64,000 nt of DNA from Cyanobacteria bacterium FACHB-471 (GCA_014695345.1 JACJOC010000086.1:62001-126000), one strand, 5' to 3'; shown: positions 27,396 to 36,694, counted from the first letter of the stretch. A program made the numbers and translations. The notes: generated by a model from the sequence alone, not told the origin.

Positions 27396-28718
27396 ATGAA
27401 CATAGCTGACTTTGAGCAACAGGTCAGAGGTGCCCAGAACCGGCTAGACAACATCCTTCAAGCTGCCAGCCGTGACTCAGCTCAATCTGATTCATTTGAT
27501 CTCTCCTTAGAAGGGCTAACTGAGGAACTGCACGTTTCTTTGGAAGAACTCTACGTCGCCCTTGAAGAACTAAACACTCAAAACGAAGAGCTAAAGATTA
27601 GCCAGAAGGCACTCGTTGCAGAACGTAAGCGCTACCAAAATCTGTTTGAGCTTGCTCCAGATGGGTATCTGGTGACTGACCTGAACGGGATGATTCGAGA
27701 AGCAAACTGGGCCGCAGCAACGATGTTAGGCATCCCCCAAGAGTTTTTGGTCGGTAAGCCACTGATAAACTACGTCATCGATACAGATCGAAGAAGATTC
27801 CGCAACAAGTTGAGCGAGTTGCCGAGCCTACGCCGCCTCACCGATTGGGAAATTCAGATGCAGCCCCGCAAGGGGGAGCCGTTTCCGGTGGCGATTGCCA
27901 TTTCAACCATTCGCAACTCGGCAGGCGAAATTACTGACATGCGCTGGATCATTCGAGATATCAGCCAACTCAAGCAGGCAGAGGCAGCCATTCGCGACCA
28001 GCTTGCCGCAGAGAAGCAACTTAGCGAATTAAAATCTCGAATCATTCAAACTATTTCTCATGAGTTTCGTACTCCTCTTACGGTCGTTCGTACCTCAATT
28101 GAAATTTTGGAGCATTACAGCGATCAGTTAGACGAAGCCAAAAAAGAAAATTACTTCCATCGAATGAAAGCTGCAATCCAGTACACGACCCGGCTATTTG
28201 AAGGGGTCTTGATCCTAGATGAAGTGGAGTCTAATCGACTAGAAATCCAACCTTCCCCAGTTCAGTTAGAGCAGTTTTGCCAAGAGCTGATTGATGAAGT
28301 TCAGTTGACTAGCGCGATCGCCCACACGATTCATTTTGTCTATGAAGGAGAACAGCGCCCCGCCAGTTTTGATCGCATTTTGCTGAAGCAAGTGTTTGGA
28401 AATCTGCTGTCTAATGCGGTGAACTATTCCTCTGACTCCAGCAATATTTACGTAAAGTTGACGCACGAGGAAACTCAGGTCATTTTTCAGATCCAAGATG
28501 AAGGGGTTGGCATTTCTGCTGAAGAACTGCCGCATTTGTTTGAGCCTTTTTATAAAATTGGGAACGGCAAAAACGCTTCAGGAGCCGGACTGGGGTTGGC
28601 GATCGCTAAAAGGATCGTTGATTTGCACGGAGGCACCATTACCCTGCACAGTGAAGTTGGCATAGGCACGACCGTCACCGTCACACTTCCGCTCAGCAAC
28701 CCCACAGACGAACCCTAA
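27396..28718 (+). CDS. PAS-domain sensor histidine kinase
   Basis: 440 residues, soluble. N-terminal coiled coil (about 1-80; LEELYVALEELNTQNEEL echoes the coiled coil of the CheR protein upstream), one PAS (about 80-190, ending in WIIRDISQLKQAE), HisKA with SHEFRTP (His222), and HATPase with N-box LLSNAVNY and GAGLGLAIAKRIV. It looks like the kinase module that normally ends CheB/CheR-PAS-kinase fusions, here encoded separately 307 bases after cheR. No receiver in the protein; the partner is unknown. A HIP1 site overlaps the region just before ATG. Confidence 0.92.
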   Translation: MNIADFEQQVRGAQNRLDNILQAASRDSAQSDSFDLSLEGLTEELHVSLEELYVALEELNTQNEELKISQKALVAERKRYQNLFELAPDGYLVTDLNGMIREANWAAATMLGIPQEFLVGKPLINYVIDTDRRRFRNKLSELPSLRRLTDWEIQMQPRKGEPFPVAIAISTIRNSAGEITDMRWIIRDISQLKQAEAAIRDQLAAEKQLSELKSRIIQTISHEFRTPLTVVRTSIEILEHYSDQLDEAKKENYFHRMKAAIQYTTRLFEGVLILDEVESNRLEIQPSPVQLEQFCQELIDEVQLTSAIAHTIHFVYEGEQRPASFDRILLKQVFGNLLSNAVNYSSDSSNIYVKLTHEETQVIFQIQDEGVGISAEELPHLFEPFYKIGNGKNASGAGLGLAIAKRIVDLHGGTITLHSEVGIGTTVTVTLPLSNPTDEP

Positions 28719-28735
28719 ATATCGACTGAACTGAC

Positions 28736-29260
28736 ATGAATTTACCAACCTGGATCACCTTCTCTCGTCTGCTAGGGGTGCCGCTGTTGCTGTACTTGCT
28801 ATATCAGCCAACGGAACAAACTCGCTGGATCAGCGTGGTGATCTTCCTGATTGCCGCCGGTACAGATTGGTTGGATGGCTATTTGGCGCGGCGACTCAAC
28901 CAGGTGACTGATCTGGGCAAGTTTCTCGATCCGCTGGTTGATAAGCTGCTGGTGTTGGCTCCGCTGTTAGCGCTGATTGAGTTAGGTCAGGTGCCTGCCT
29001 GGGGCGTATTTCTAATTTTGGCGAGGGAATTGACGGTTGCCGGATGGCGGGTCAGCCAAACCACTATTTCTGGCGCAAATATCTGGGGCAAGCTGAAGAC
29101 AGTGAGCCAGATTGTGGCGATCGCCCTTCTCATCGCTCCGTTACCTGCCGCTTGGACAACGCTTTCACTAGTCGCCTTCTGGATCTCAGTACTGCTTACC
29201 TGGATCTCTGGTGCTATCTACCTCATGCCCAAAACCGCTTCATCTCCAAGTTCTGTGTAA
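28736..29260 (+). CDS. pgsA: CDP-diacylglycerol-glycerol-3-phosphate phosphatidyltransferase
   Basis: Makes phosphatidylglycerol phosphate, precursor of phosphatidylglycerol, an essential thylakoid lipid. 174 residues with the complete CDP-alcohol transferase motif DGYLARRLNQVTDLGKFLDP plus the final LVD, that is DGx2ARx8Gx3Dx3D. About five membrane helices follow the family pattern. It starts 17 bases after the kinase stop, so may be co-transcribed, and ends before a hairpin. Confidence 0.95.
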   Translation: MNLPTWITFSRLLGVPLLLYLLYQPTEQTRWISVVIFLIAAGTDWLDGYLARRLNQVTDLGKFLDPLVDKLLVLAPLLALIELGQVPAWGVFLILARELTVAGWRVSQTTISGANIWGKLKTVSQIVAIALLIAPLPAAWTTLSLVAFWISVLLTWISGAIYLMPKTASSPSSV

Positions 29261-29267
29261 AGGCATA

Positions 29268-29309
29268 GTAGGGGCGCACCGCTGCGCGCCCCTACAGCGG
29301 AACCCAACT
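29268..29309. terminator. Repeat-derived hairpin between convergent genes
   Basis: GTAGGGGCGC (29268-29277) pairs with GCGCCCCTAC (29286-29295) over an 8-base loop, followed by AGCGGAACCCAAC, which is the end of the GTTGGGTTCCGC repeat. It lies between pgsA and the convergent epimerase gene. Confidence 0.7.
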
Positions 29310-29340
29310 ATCAGATTTCAATACTAATAACCGATCAGGA

Positions 29341-30267
29341 TTACAAAATCTCATCATCTGTCGAAAAATCGATCGCACTCTGATCTCGACCACTGGTCAT
29401 GTAATCGTTTTGGAAAGAATCCTTTAACCCATCGACCAGGTCAAACTGTGGCTGCCAGCCCAACTCCTGCTTCGCCTTGTGAATGTCTGTAAAAAAGTGC
29501 TGAACCCGCATTGGAAAAGCTTTGCGCTTGCCAAAGTCAAACTGCTTGGGGTCATAGTGCACAATTTTTAAGGATTCGGGTGATTTTCCTGCAGCAGCAG
29601 CACAAGCACGGGCGAGTCCATCAAAGGTGACAGCGCGATCGCCTGATATGTTGTAGATTTGCCCGATCGCCTGCGAGTTGCCCAAAACTGCCGCCATTGC
29701 TGCCGCCAAGTCCTGCACATGCCCAAACTGGGTTAGATGCATTCCGTTTCCGGGAATAGGAACGGGGCGATCGCGCACAATTCGATCAAAAAACCAGGCT
29801 TCTAAATCGTTATAGTTTTGCGGCCCGTAAATATAGACCGGACGAATCGACGTAAACGGAATGCCTGCTTCTGCCAGGTAAGTTTCTGTCTCAAACTTCC
29901 CTTTATGGCGGCTCTTCGGATCAACGGGATCGCCTTCTACGTGGGGCATCTGGTCAGACTTGAGGTACACCCCCGCCGAACTGACGTAGACAAAGTGCTG
30001 CACCCGGTCTTTGAAGATTTCGGCAAGGGGCTGCGTATCGCTCAATTCGCGGCCGTTGTTGTCAAACACCGCATCAAATTGCTCGGAGGAAAGCTTGTCT
30101 TTGAGTTGGGCAGCATCGGTGCGATCGCCCTGAATTTGCTGCACTCCCTCTACTGGAGCAGGCTTGTTGCCGCGATTAAACAGCACCACCTCATGACCCT
30201 GCTCTATCAGAATTCGCGTCAGGTAAACGCCAATAAACCGCGTTCCACCCATGATCAAAATCCGCAT
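29341..30267 (-). CDS. NAD-dependent epimerase-like protein, CSP41b type
   Basis: 308 residues, atypical SDR. N-terminal MRILIMGGTRFIGVYLTR gives the nucleotide-binding GGTRFIG; SSAGVY and SIRPVYIYGPQNY match the chloroplast stem-loop binding protein CSP41 group. In this group the catalytic YxxxK is usually lost, and here no YxxxK follows the SSAGVY strand, so RNA binding or a structural role is as likely as epimerisation (family knowledge plus inference). Stands alone; convergent with pgsA. Confidence 0.88.
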   Translation of the reverse strand: MRILIMGGTRFIGVYLTRILIEQGHEVVLFNRGNKPAPVEGVQQIQGDRTDAAQLKDKLSSEQFDAVFDNNGRELSDTQPLAEIFKDRVQHFVYVSSAGVYLKSDQMPHVEGDPVDPKSRHKGKFETETYLAEAGIPFTSIRPVYIYGPQNYNDLEAWFFDRIVRDRPVPIPGNGMHLTQFGHVQDLAAAMAAVLGNSQAIGQIYNISGDRAVTFDGLARACAAAAGKSPESLKIVHYDPKQFDFGKRKAFPMRVQHFFTDIHKAKQELGWQPQFDLVDGLKDSFQNDYMTSGRDQSAIDFSTDDEIL

Positions 30268-30306
30268 TCTGTATCGCCCCTTTACCTACGCTAAGGATTA
30301 TAGAGG

Positions 30307-30984
30307 CTACAGCCGCAGTTGGGTGATCGCAATCTTGCCCGAAAAGCACACATCAACATCAGCACCTGGGTCGCGAGCGCGTTTAGGATATTCGCCCACA
30401 TAGCGCAAATATTCTCCTTCAACCTGATAGACGGCTGGTAAAGGCTGAGTGCAAAGTGGACAAAAAACAACTTCTGGGTCGGGCGATCCAGGCTCCAGGT
30501 GAGGTAGGTTGACGTTCCAAAAGGCTCCTGGCTCAACGGGTTGTTGCATCAGTTTGTCTAACACCTGTGCCGTCCAACGGGCTGCAAGCTGCCAGTCGAT
30601 CGCCATACCCCGTCGAATAAAGTGGGAAACTGCAATTCCGGGTACCCGATGTAAAACGGCTTCTCGCACTGCCGCTACGGTGCCAGATAGATATACATCT
30701 GCTCCTAAGTTGCCGCCCGCGTTGATCCCAGAGAGGACAAACTCGGGTTTGAAATTAAGGTGATGCAGCGCAATGCGAGTGCAGTCAGCCGGGGTGCCCG
30801 CGATCGCAAACTCTTGATCAGAACGGCGCTGAATGTGAATGAGGCGATCGCTCGTCACCTGATGGCTACAGCCCGAATGAGGTTGCTGGGGCGCGACAAC
30901 GATGCCCCGTCCCCCAACTGCCTGCCAGAGTGCTCGAATTCCGGGGGCGTCAATGCCGTCGTCGTTAGTCAGAATTAGGGTCAC
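30307..30984 (-). CDS. surE: 5'/3'-nucleotidase SurE
   Basis: Metal-dependent nucleoside monophosphate phosphatase, 225 residues. The metal site is LTNDDGIDAPG (Asp8, Asp9), with Ser in PHSGCSH and Asn in SGINAGGNLG; the GTVAAVREA stretch is also conserved. GTG start at 30984 places the motif at the N terminus as in all SurE proteins. It follows the secreted-protein gene with only 4 bases between, so both probably share a transcript. Confidence 0.95.
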   Translation of the reverse strand: MTLILTNDDGIDAPGIRALWQAVGGRGIVVAPQQPHSGCSHQVTSDRLIHIQRRSDQEFAIAGTPADCTRIALHHLNFKPEFVLSGINAGGNLGADVYLSGTVAAVREAVLHRVPGIAVSHFIRRGMAIDWQLAARWTAQVLDKLMQQPVEPGAFWNVNLPHLEPGSPDPEVVFCPLCTQPLPAVYQVEGEYLRYVGEYPKRARDPGADVDVCFSGKIAITQLRL

Positions 30985-30988
30985 AGCG

Positions 30989-31738
30989 TTAATTGACCAA
31001 CTGGAGCATTTCGTCGGCCATGCCCGATTCCTGGACGCAAATTGCGTAAAGCTGAATTGAGGTCAATCCGGGTGTTTGCTGTCGCGCCTGGTCAACCGAC
31101 ATGCCGGGTGCTGTGCAGAAATTACCAACAACCTGAGCGTACTGTTCTGCCGTACCCAGCAGTCCCTCAAGGTTTGCTGGACTCTGTAGGCTATTTCGCA
31201 ACTTTCCGACTACTTCGTTTGCCAAAAGTGCTGTAGAGTCTTCCGCGTCAGCAGGCAAAAGCTGACTTTGGACGATGACAGACTGAATTGCATTGTAGAA
31301 AGTTGCTGTACCTTGGGGGTTTGAGAAAACGGTCACCAACATCTCTGGCGTAACTCTGGGATCAGCTTCCACCACCGTTCTAAAGCCAACTAGCCCACTT
31401 GCCGCCAAGATATCTGAAATAGTGTCCAGGTAGCTTGTGTAAGAGACTTCTGGCTGGCTTGAGCCATCTCCACAGACGACTGCACCATCGCTCCCTGCCC
31501 CTGCTGCCAGATCAACCTTTCCCCGGTCGGCACAGGCTGAGATGGTGTTTTGGATGTCTGTGGAAAACATTTCTAGCAAGCGCTGGCTGGCTGGAGAGTT
31601 TTGCAGCGTGCTGAGATTGTTAGGAGGGCTAAGCTGGGCGATCGCAGGCAGTGCACTAAACCCCAGCCAAGCCAGAGAACTTAGTCCTAAACAGCTACCA
31701 GCAGAACCTAACCGCTGCACAAACTTTTGCATTGACAT
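30989..31738 (-). CDS. Secreted hypothetical protein (249 residues)
   Basis: Not recognised. The first ~35 residues form a signal peptide (GLSSLAWLGFSALPAIAQ, cut after AIA-Q), so the mature protein is periplasmic. It has four cysteines at ACADRG, VVCGDG, NFCTAP and AICVQE that could make two disulfides. The rest is helical. It is 4 bases upstream of surE and 27 bases downstream of the SRPBCC gene, so these three leftward genes may form an operon. Confidence 0.7.
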   Translation of the reverse strand: MSMQKFVQRLGSAGSCLGLSSLAWLGFSALPAIAQLSPPNNLSTLQNSPASQRLLEMFSTDIQNTISACADRGKVDLAAGAGSDGAVVCGDGSSQPEVSYTSYLDTISDILAASGLVGFRTVVEADPRVTPEMLVTVFSNPQGTATFYNAIQSVIVQSQLLPADAEDSTALLANEVVGKLRNSLQSPANLEGLLGTAEQYAQVVGNFCTAPGMSVDQARQQTPGLTSIQLYAICVQESGMADEMLQLVN

Positions 31739-31765
31739 GGATTCAGGAAGTGAAGTGAGGAGTAA

Positions 31766-32356
31766 CTAGCGGCCGCAAATCACCTGCCGCATTTTTCGCA
31801 TATTAGCAGGCAAATCAAGTCGCATTGCTTCCTGAATAAACACAGAAGGCACCGGAATCGTTGGAGTTGCTTGCACAGAATAGGTTAGCAACGTACCAGA
31901 CTGGGTACCAGACTGATGATCCTGAAGCTTTAGCTCAGCCGAAAAATCTGTAAAGCTGCCTCTTTCCATGCGAAATTGAATCTGCTGGCGGGCGCTAGTG
32001 TGGACGGTTTCAATCACTTTCAGATAAATTTCAACTTGGGCTGAAAGCATGAAAAACGTTTTTTTGGCAACCTGGTAAAGTCGTTTGCACCCCTGTAGCC
32101 CTTCTCCGTGAGTCAATACCTCACTACACACCAGATCAGGAAAGTATTGAACCCAGCGGGGGTAGTCCGTTACTTGCTGCCAGACCTGCGATCGCTCTAG
32201 AGGCAGGTACATCCATGCGGTGACTGCTCCCCCCCAGGCAGAGTGCGATCGCGTCTCTAGCAAAATTTCTCCGTTTAAGAGCGCTTTCTCTCTAGCAACA
32301 TCAAAGCTTTGACCTGACTCGGAGTCAGCATAGCCCAACACAGCAAATCCGGTCAT
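31766..32356 (-). CDS. SRPBCC (START-like) family protein
   Basis: 196 residues with the helix-grip fold pattern: AWMYLPLERSQVWQQVTDYPRWVQYFPDL is the classic beginning of a polyketide cyclase/dehydrase domain, and the C-terminal VPSVFIQEAMRLDLPANMRKMRQ is the long closing helix. This fold binds hydrophobic ligands such as lipids, quinones or pigments. No catalytic residues can be assigned. First gene of a possible operon with the secreted protein and surE. Confidence 0.85.
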   Translation of the reverse strand: MTGFAVLGYADSESGQSFDVAREKALLNGEILLETRSHSAWGGAVTAWMYLPLERSQVWQQVTDYPRWVQYFPDLVCSEVLTHGEGLQGCKRLYQVAKKTFFMLSAQVEIYLKVIETVHTSARQQIQFRMERGSFTDFSAELKLQDHQSGTQSGTLLTYSVQATPTIPVPSVFIQEAMRLDLPANMRKMRQVICGR

Positions 32357-32390
32357 TTCAGTTCAGCAACTCCTGGTGAAACAATTAAGT

Positions 32391-32433
32391 GGTTCAAACT
32401 AAGGGGCTCAAACTAAGGGGCTCAAACTCAATA
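32391..32433. repeat. Three tandem 14-base units upstream of the SRPBCC gene
   Basis: GGTTCAAACTAAGG, GGCTCAAACTAAGG and GGCTCAAACTCAAT follow each other 35 bases above the SRPBCC start. They may be repeated protein-binding sites or simple slippage. The rest of the 306-base gap up to 32662 shows no gene; a 68-codon frame there lacks protein-like composition. Confidence 0.7.
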
Positions 32434-32662
32434 ATTCAAGTAGTTGGTTTTCGATTTTGCAGGAACTCCATCCACTACCATAACCACGTCCACTGGGGAA
32501 ATCACCAAACTAATTTCAACCAATTATAAAGATATTCGTGAATTTGTTAAATTTTCTTTGCGAATATGCTGTTTCGCCTACAGCTTAATTCGGTTAGAAC
32601 GGGCTGACCCTTGCCATGTCACAATGGGGTTGCAATTTCTAAAGGTGTGAGGAGAAGAGTTT

Positions 32663-32854
32663 GTGGGTAGAACCCCCAATCTTGCCATTACCATCGTTCT
32701 ATACGTTTTTGGTTTTCTGCTGGTAGCAGTGGCGATCATCCTATTGCTACAGGCTTACGGTGTAGCGATTCCTAGACCCGCAGTCGGGGCAATCGTGCTG
32801 TTGTCCATCGGGGTTGGAATTCTGACGGGCATTCAAAGCCGCAGGTGGACGTAA
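32663..32854 (+). CDS. Small membrane protein (63 residues)
   Basis: Two predicted membrane helices (about 7-30, LAITIVLYVFGFLLVAVAII, and 37-56). The GTG start at 32663 has a strong ribosome site GAGGAGAAG ending 5 bases before it, which supports expression. No motif gives a function. It is followed 42 bases later by a second small membrane protein with its own ribosome site, so they are probably co-expressed. Confidence 0.65.
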   Translation: MGRTPNLAITIVLYVFGFLLVAVAIILLLQAYGVAIPRPAVGAIVLLSIGVGILTGIQSRRWT

Positions 32855-32896
32855 CTCGGTGTGTATAAGCTGTAGGTCGCTGTCTGAGGAAGAAAG

Positions 32897-33079
32897 ATGA
32901 GCAGATCGGTCAGGACAGAAACCGCGATTTTTCTATCATTTGTGGGGATTACACTGGTAGTTTGGGTGCTGAGAGGCATTGGGATTTTGACGTTTTTGCC
33001 AGGTTTGGTGATCTGGCTCTTAATTTTCCTGTCGATTGGAGCCGGGGTTTTTGACTTCATCCAGCGCATAAAACGCTGA
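32897..33079 (+). CDS. Small membrane protein (60 residues)
   Basis: Two membrane helices (about 10-27 and 29-52) with a basic N terminus and RIKR end. The ribosome site GAGGAAGAAAG lies directly before the ATG. It belongs with the preceding small membrane protein; the two share layout but little sequence. Converges with the BrkB-family gene (21-base gap). Function unknown. Confidence 0.65.
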   Translation: MSRSVRTETAIFLSFVGITLVVWVLRGIGILTFLPGLVIWLLIFLSIGAGVFDFIQRIKR

Positions 33080-33100
33080 GAGCTGTTGCTCCATCGGATT

Positions 33101-34075
33101 TTACTTACGCCCAATGCGAAACCCTCGCACCAATTTTAGACGGCGTGATTGAGGCTGAGCTGTGTCGGGTTTAACGATCGCTACATCCTCAGTTTCATCA
33201 TGATGATGCCGAATCAGCTTCGCCCGTCTTTGCATCGATTCGCCAACGGTTACATTCAGCTGATCCCCAATCAACATCACTAGAGAACTCATGTAGAGCC
33301 ACAAGAGCAACACAATTACGGCTCCAACGGCTCCATAAGCTTTGTTGTAGTTGCCAAACTGAGCAACATAAAAACGGAATAAGTTGGACAGGATAGCCCA
33401 GGATATCGCTGCCAGGACTGCACCCGGGAGAATGGGTTTTCCTGGAACCCACTGACTTGGTCCAAAGCGATAAACAAAGGCAAAGGCAATCGACACAATG
33501 CCGAGTGCTAGAGGAAAGGTCAACAATCGCCACAACGTTTCCAGAAGGCTGACATCTGCTAACCGACGAACAATCAGGTCACCTACAAAAATGAGGGTCG
33601 AGGCAAGCATCAGCAGCAAAATCGTCCCGATCGTCAAGCCAATGGAAATCAGCTTTTTCTTCCAAAAGGGGCGAACTTTTTCTGGAGGAATTCGATGAAT
33701 CTGGTCAAGCGCGGTCATGGCTGCACTCAGCGCTCCAGAAGATGCCCAGAGTGCGATCGCAAAACTCAAGGAAAACAGCCCACCGTTGCTGCTCTCACTC
33801 AATTCTTTAGCGACCCCCTGAATTAGCCCCAGTGCCTCTAAAGGCGCTAGTTCACTCACCTCATCTGCCAAACGCTGAAAAGCAGTCTGCAAGCGTTGAA
33901 ACAAGCCAATTGCAGTAAGTACAGCCAAAATTGCGGGAAACAGGGCCAGCATTGCGTTATACGCCATCTCAGAAGCTAGACCCGGTAGACGCTGCTTGCC
34001 TACGCAATCAATCGTTTTCCTGATGGTTGCTAGATTAAGGTGCTGAAAAAATCGAATAAAACGAGCAGATATCAT
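33101..34075 (-). CDS. YihY/BrkB-family inner membrane protein
   Basis: 324 residues with about six membrane helices. LPGLASEMAYNAMLALFPAILAVLTAIG matches the N-terminal YihY signature (a helix with conserved Ala/Tyr), and the central ALWASSGALSAAMTALDQIH and the C-terminal VIVLLLWLYMSSLVMLIGDQLN are typical of the family. Once called ribonuclease BN, these are now viewed as membrane proteins of uncertain function. The C-terminal tail is basic and cytoplasmic. It stands alone. Confidence 0.92.
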   Translation of the reverse strand: MISARFIRFFQHLNLATIRKTIDCVGKQRLPGLASEMAYNAMLALFPAILAVLTAIGLFQRLQTAFQRLADEVSELAPLEALGLIQGVAKELSESSNGGLFSLSFAIALWASSGALSAAMTALDQIHRIPPEKVRPFWKKKLISIGLTIGTILLLMLASTLIFVGDLIVRRLADVSLLETLWRLLTFPLALGIVSIAFAFVYRFGPSQWVPGKPILPGAVLAAISWAILSNLFRFYVAQFGNYNKAYGAVGAVIVLLLWLYMSSLVMLIGDQLNVTVGESMQRRAKLIRHHHDETEDVAIVKPDTAQPQSRRLKLVRGFRIGRK

Positions 34076-34255
34076 AGGTAAATGGCAGCAATACCTTCTG
34101 AATCACTCTGCCAGATTTAGAGCGCGATCGCCACTCGATAAAAAATAGCCCAGATGAGACTTCTCATTTTAACGCGGGGCTGTTCGTTACCTACAAGGAC
34201 ATTTCGCGAAACGCCTCTACCGGATTCGTAACTTCAAATTAGCAATGCCTAACGT

Positions 34256-36568
34256 CTAAATCTCCGTCTGGATCTGAGTGGGTAGCCGCACCGTGAAAGA
34301 TGTCCAGCCATCTGTGCTTTCCGCCTTGATTGTTCCGCCAGACTGTTCTACCAGCTTTTGTACGAGCGCCAGTCCTAATCCCGTCCCGCCCCGTTTCCAG
34401 GGATCAGCATTGGGAACCCGGTAAAATTTCTCAAAAATATGGGGCAGTTCAGAATGAGGAATATTTGCCCGATTGCGAAGGGTAAAGACCGTTGTTGAAT
34501 TTAAGTTCAAGCCGAGGTTTGATTCCTGAGACACCTTGAGATAAATCTCACCCGCAGGAACAGTATATTTGCAGGCATTGTTTAGCAGTTCTGCGAGGAT
34601 TCGTCGCAAGACAACTGGGTCTGCCACCATCGGCAGCAGATCAGAAGGGTAGGAAACATCTAGGATTTGATCGTGAACTGTAGTTCGAGCATGGAAGGGT
34701 TCTATGATCCCCGGTAGCCAATCTTGTAGACGAATGACCTCGAAGGTGATGGGGTAGCAAGCATCTTCTAGCCGCTGCAAATCGAGCAGGTCGTTGATCA
34801 GTTCCGCTTCACGGGTCGATTCTGCGTCCAAAATTTCTAGATACCGCTGCCGCTTCTCTTCCGTTGTGGCAGTTCTGAGCATGTGAATTGCCATCTTGAC
34901 GTTGGAGATGGGAGTCCGCAATTCATGGGAAACGGTGCTGAGGAATTCATCCTTGAGGCGATTGAGTCTTTCTAACTCGCGCACCTGAACCTGAGCTGCT
35001 TGATACAGTCGAGCTTGACGAATGGCGATCGCACACTGGTTTGCAACCTGCCTGACCAGTCGAATTTCAAACTCGCTGAATACATAATCTTTGTGGTTGA
35101 TTAACCACAGGTCGCCTAAAACGACTTGCTCAACACCCTGAGAAGACTCTGAATCAACGAAAATTGGGCAGGCCAGCATTGCAACCTGTCCCCGGACGGG
35201 GTTGGGGGATAGGGAGCAAAATTGAAAGTAATAGCCCTGCCGTAGCTGGCTGTAAATCTCTGGGAAATGGTTCATCTGAGCAACTCTTCCCTGATACGCA
35301 GGAATCGAGTCAATGTATTCATAATGAATGGTGGACGTGCCCTGGTCGAGGTCGTACAGCGCTGCGTTACAGCCGCTCAAGCCCAGCACCAGGGTCAGCT
35401 CACGTACAGCAGTTTCTAGAATCTGACTTTCGTCAAGCGAATCTCGCACTTTATCAGTAATTCGCTTCAGCATTGATTCAAATGCCACTGCTCTCTGTAC
35501 TTCAATCGTGCGCCGCTGCACTTCTTTTTCTAAGTCGGCGTTGAGTCGCTGAATCTGTTGATAAAGCTCTGACTGGTGGAGAGCGGTTGCTAGATGGTCT
35601 GCTAGCTGTTGGAGTGCATCAATTTCTGACATTTGCCAGTTACGGGGGCTACGGCATTGATGCACCGATAGAAATGCCAGAACCTGCTCGTCTTGAATAA
35701 TTGGAATGGACAGGAGCGCTTGAATTTGGTAGTGATGGAGCAGTTCCAGACTTCTCGGTGAAAGACTAGCTTGCTCAATGTTGTGAATGGTGTATGCGCC
35801 TTTTTGTTGGTAGACATCAAGACGCTCTGTTACCCACTCTTTTTCTACTGCAAAACCTAAAACGGAGGCCCAACCTGATTCAAGTGCTTCGGTTACATTG
35901 ACCCAGTCACCATTTGGTCTGGCGCGAGAAATCAGCACTCGATCTGCTTGAAAAAATGACTTGGTAGCAGTTGCCGTAGCGTCTAGAATTTCTTGAGGGT
36001 TGAGCGATTGACGAATGCGGCGAGCGATCGCCCCTAGCCACTTTCCCTGTTCTACCTGCTGTTGAAGCTGTGTTTCGGTTTGTTTGCGATCGCTAATGTC
36101 TTGAATTAGCCACCGTAACCCCGCTACTTGACCTGTCAAGTCAAAAACTGCGTTGATGCTGAGAATTGTATGAAGCGAATTTCCCTGAGGCGTAACGAAG
36201 CAAATTTCTGCTGACTGCTCTGCTGAGTCTTGCTGTGACTGAGCTAACATCAACAAAAATTGGTCTAAACTTTCAGCAGCTACAAAAGCAGCTAGAGACT
36301 TGCCGAGCAGTTGACCGTTAGCAACTCCAAATAGATGTGCGGCTACTTGATTTGCCTCCTGCACAAGCCCTGCTTGGTCAGTGATCAAGTAACCTGCTGG
36401 GGCTTGATCAAACAATTCTTGACACGAATGAATTTGAGCTATTTTCGGCTGCTGATTCAAGTTTTCTATGTTCACATTCTCGCCTCTTGCCGTTGCAATA
36501 GCGGTTGTTGGGGCTAACACGACTGGACTTAGAGGGGCATTCTTCGGCGATTTTAGCTTTGGTCTCAA
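34256..36568 (-). CDS. PAS-GAF-GAF sensor histidine kinase
   Basis: 770 residues, soluble. PAS at about 45-165 (ends WLIQDISDRKQTE), GAF 1 at about 180-335, a coiled coil (about 335-370), GAF 2 at about 370-525, HisKA with VSHELRTP (His548), HATPase with LLNNACKY and GTGLGLALVQKLV. Neither GAF shows the cysteine of a bilin attachment site in the usual place (both have ILISR/NAAL-type cores), so light sensing cannot be claimed. No receiver. It stands alone on the minus strand. Confidence 0.92.
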   Translation of the reverse strand: MRPKLKSPKNAPLSPVVLAPTTAIATARGENVNIENLNQQPKIAQIHSCQELFDQAPAGYLITDQAGLVQEANQVAAHLFGVANGQLLGKSLAAFVAAESLDQFLLMLAQSQQDSAEQSAEICFVTPQGNSLHTILSINAVFDLTGQVAGLRWLIQDISDRKQTETQLQQQVEQGKWLGAIARRIRQSLNPQEILDATATATKSFFQADRVLISRARPNGDWVNVTEALESGWASVLGFAVEKEWVTERLDVYQQKGAYTIHNIEQASLSPRSLELLHHYQIQALLSIPIIQDEQVLAFLSVHQCRSPRNWQMSEIDALQQLADHLATALHQSELYQQIQRLNADLEKEVQRRTIEVQRAVAFESMLKRITDKVRDSLDESQILETAVRELTLVLGLSGCNAALYDLDQGTSTIHYEYIDSIPAYQGRVAQMNHFPEIYSQLRQGYYFQFCSLSPNPVRGQVAMLACPIFVDSESSQGVEQVVLGDLWLINHKDYVFSEFEIRLVRQVANQCAIAIRQARLYQAAQVQVRELERLNRLKDEFLSTVSHELRTPISNVKMAIHMLRTATTEEKRQRYLEILDAESTREAELINDLLDLQRLEDACYPITFEVIRLQDWLPGIIEPFHARTTVHDQILDVSYPSDLLPMVADPVVLRRILAELLNNACKYTVPAGEIYLKVSQESNLGLNLNSTTVFTLRNRANIPHSELPHIFEKFYRVPNADPWKRGGTGLGLALVQKLVEQSGGTIKAESTDGWTSFTVRLPTQIQTEI

Positions 36569-36694
36569 CTCTATGAGTGGGACTGCTCTATTTCTTGAGT
36601 CCAGTTGCCCAAAATCGGCGACTAAAAGATGTCTCTCCTAGCATTATTCCCGCGATCGCTTAAACATCTCCTATGTACGGAATGTTTTAGATTT

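Noticed and set aside
34256-36568. GAF kinase as a phytochrome or cyanobacteriochrome
   Set aside because: I could not find the bilin-binding Cys-His pair in either GAF domain.
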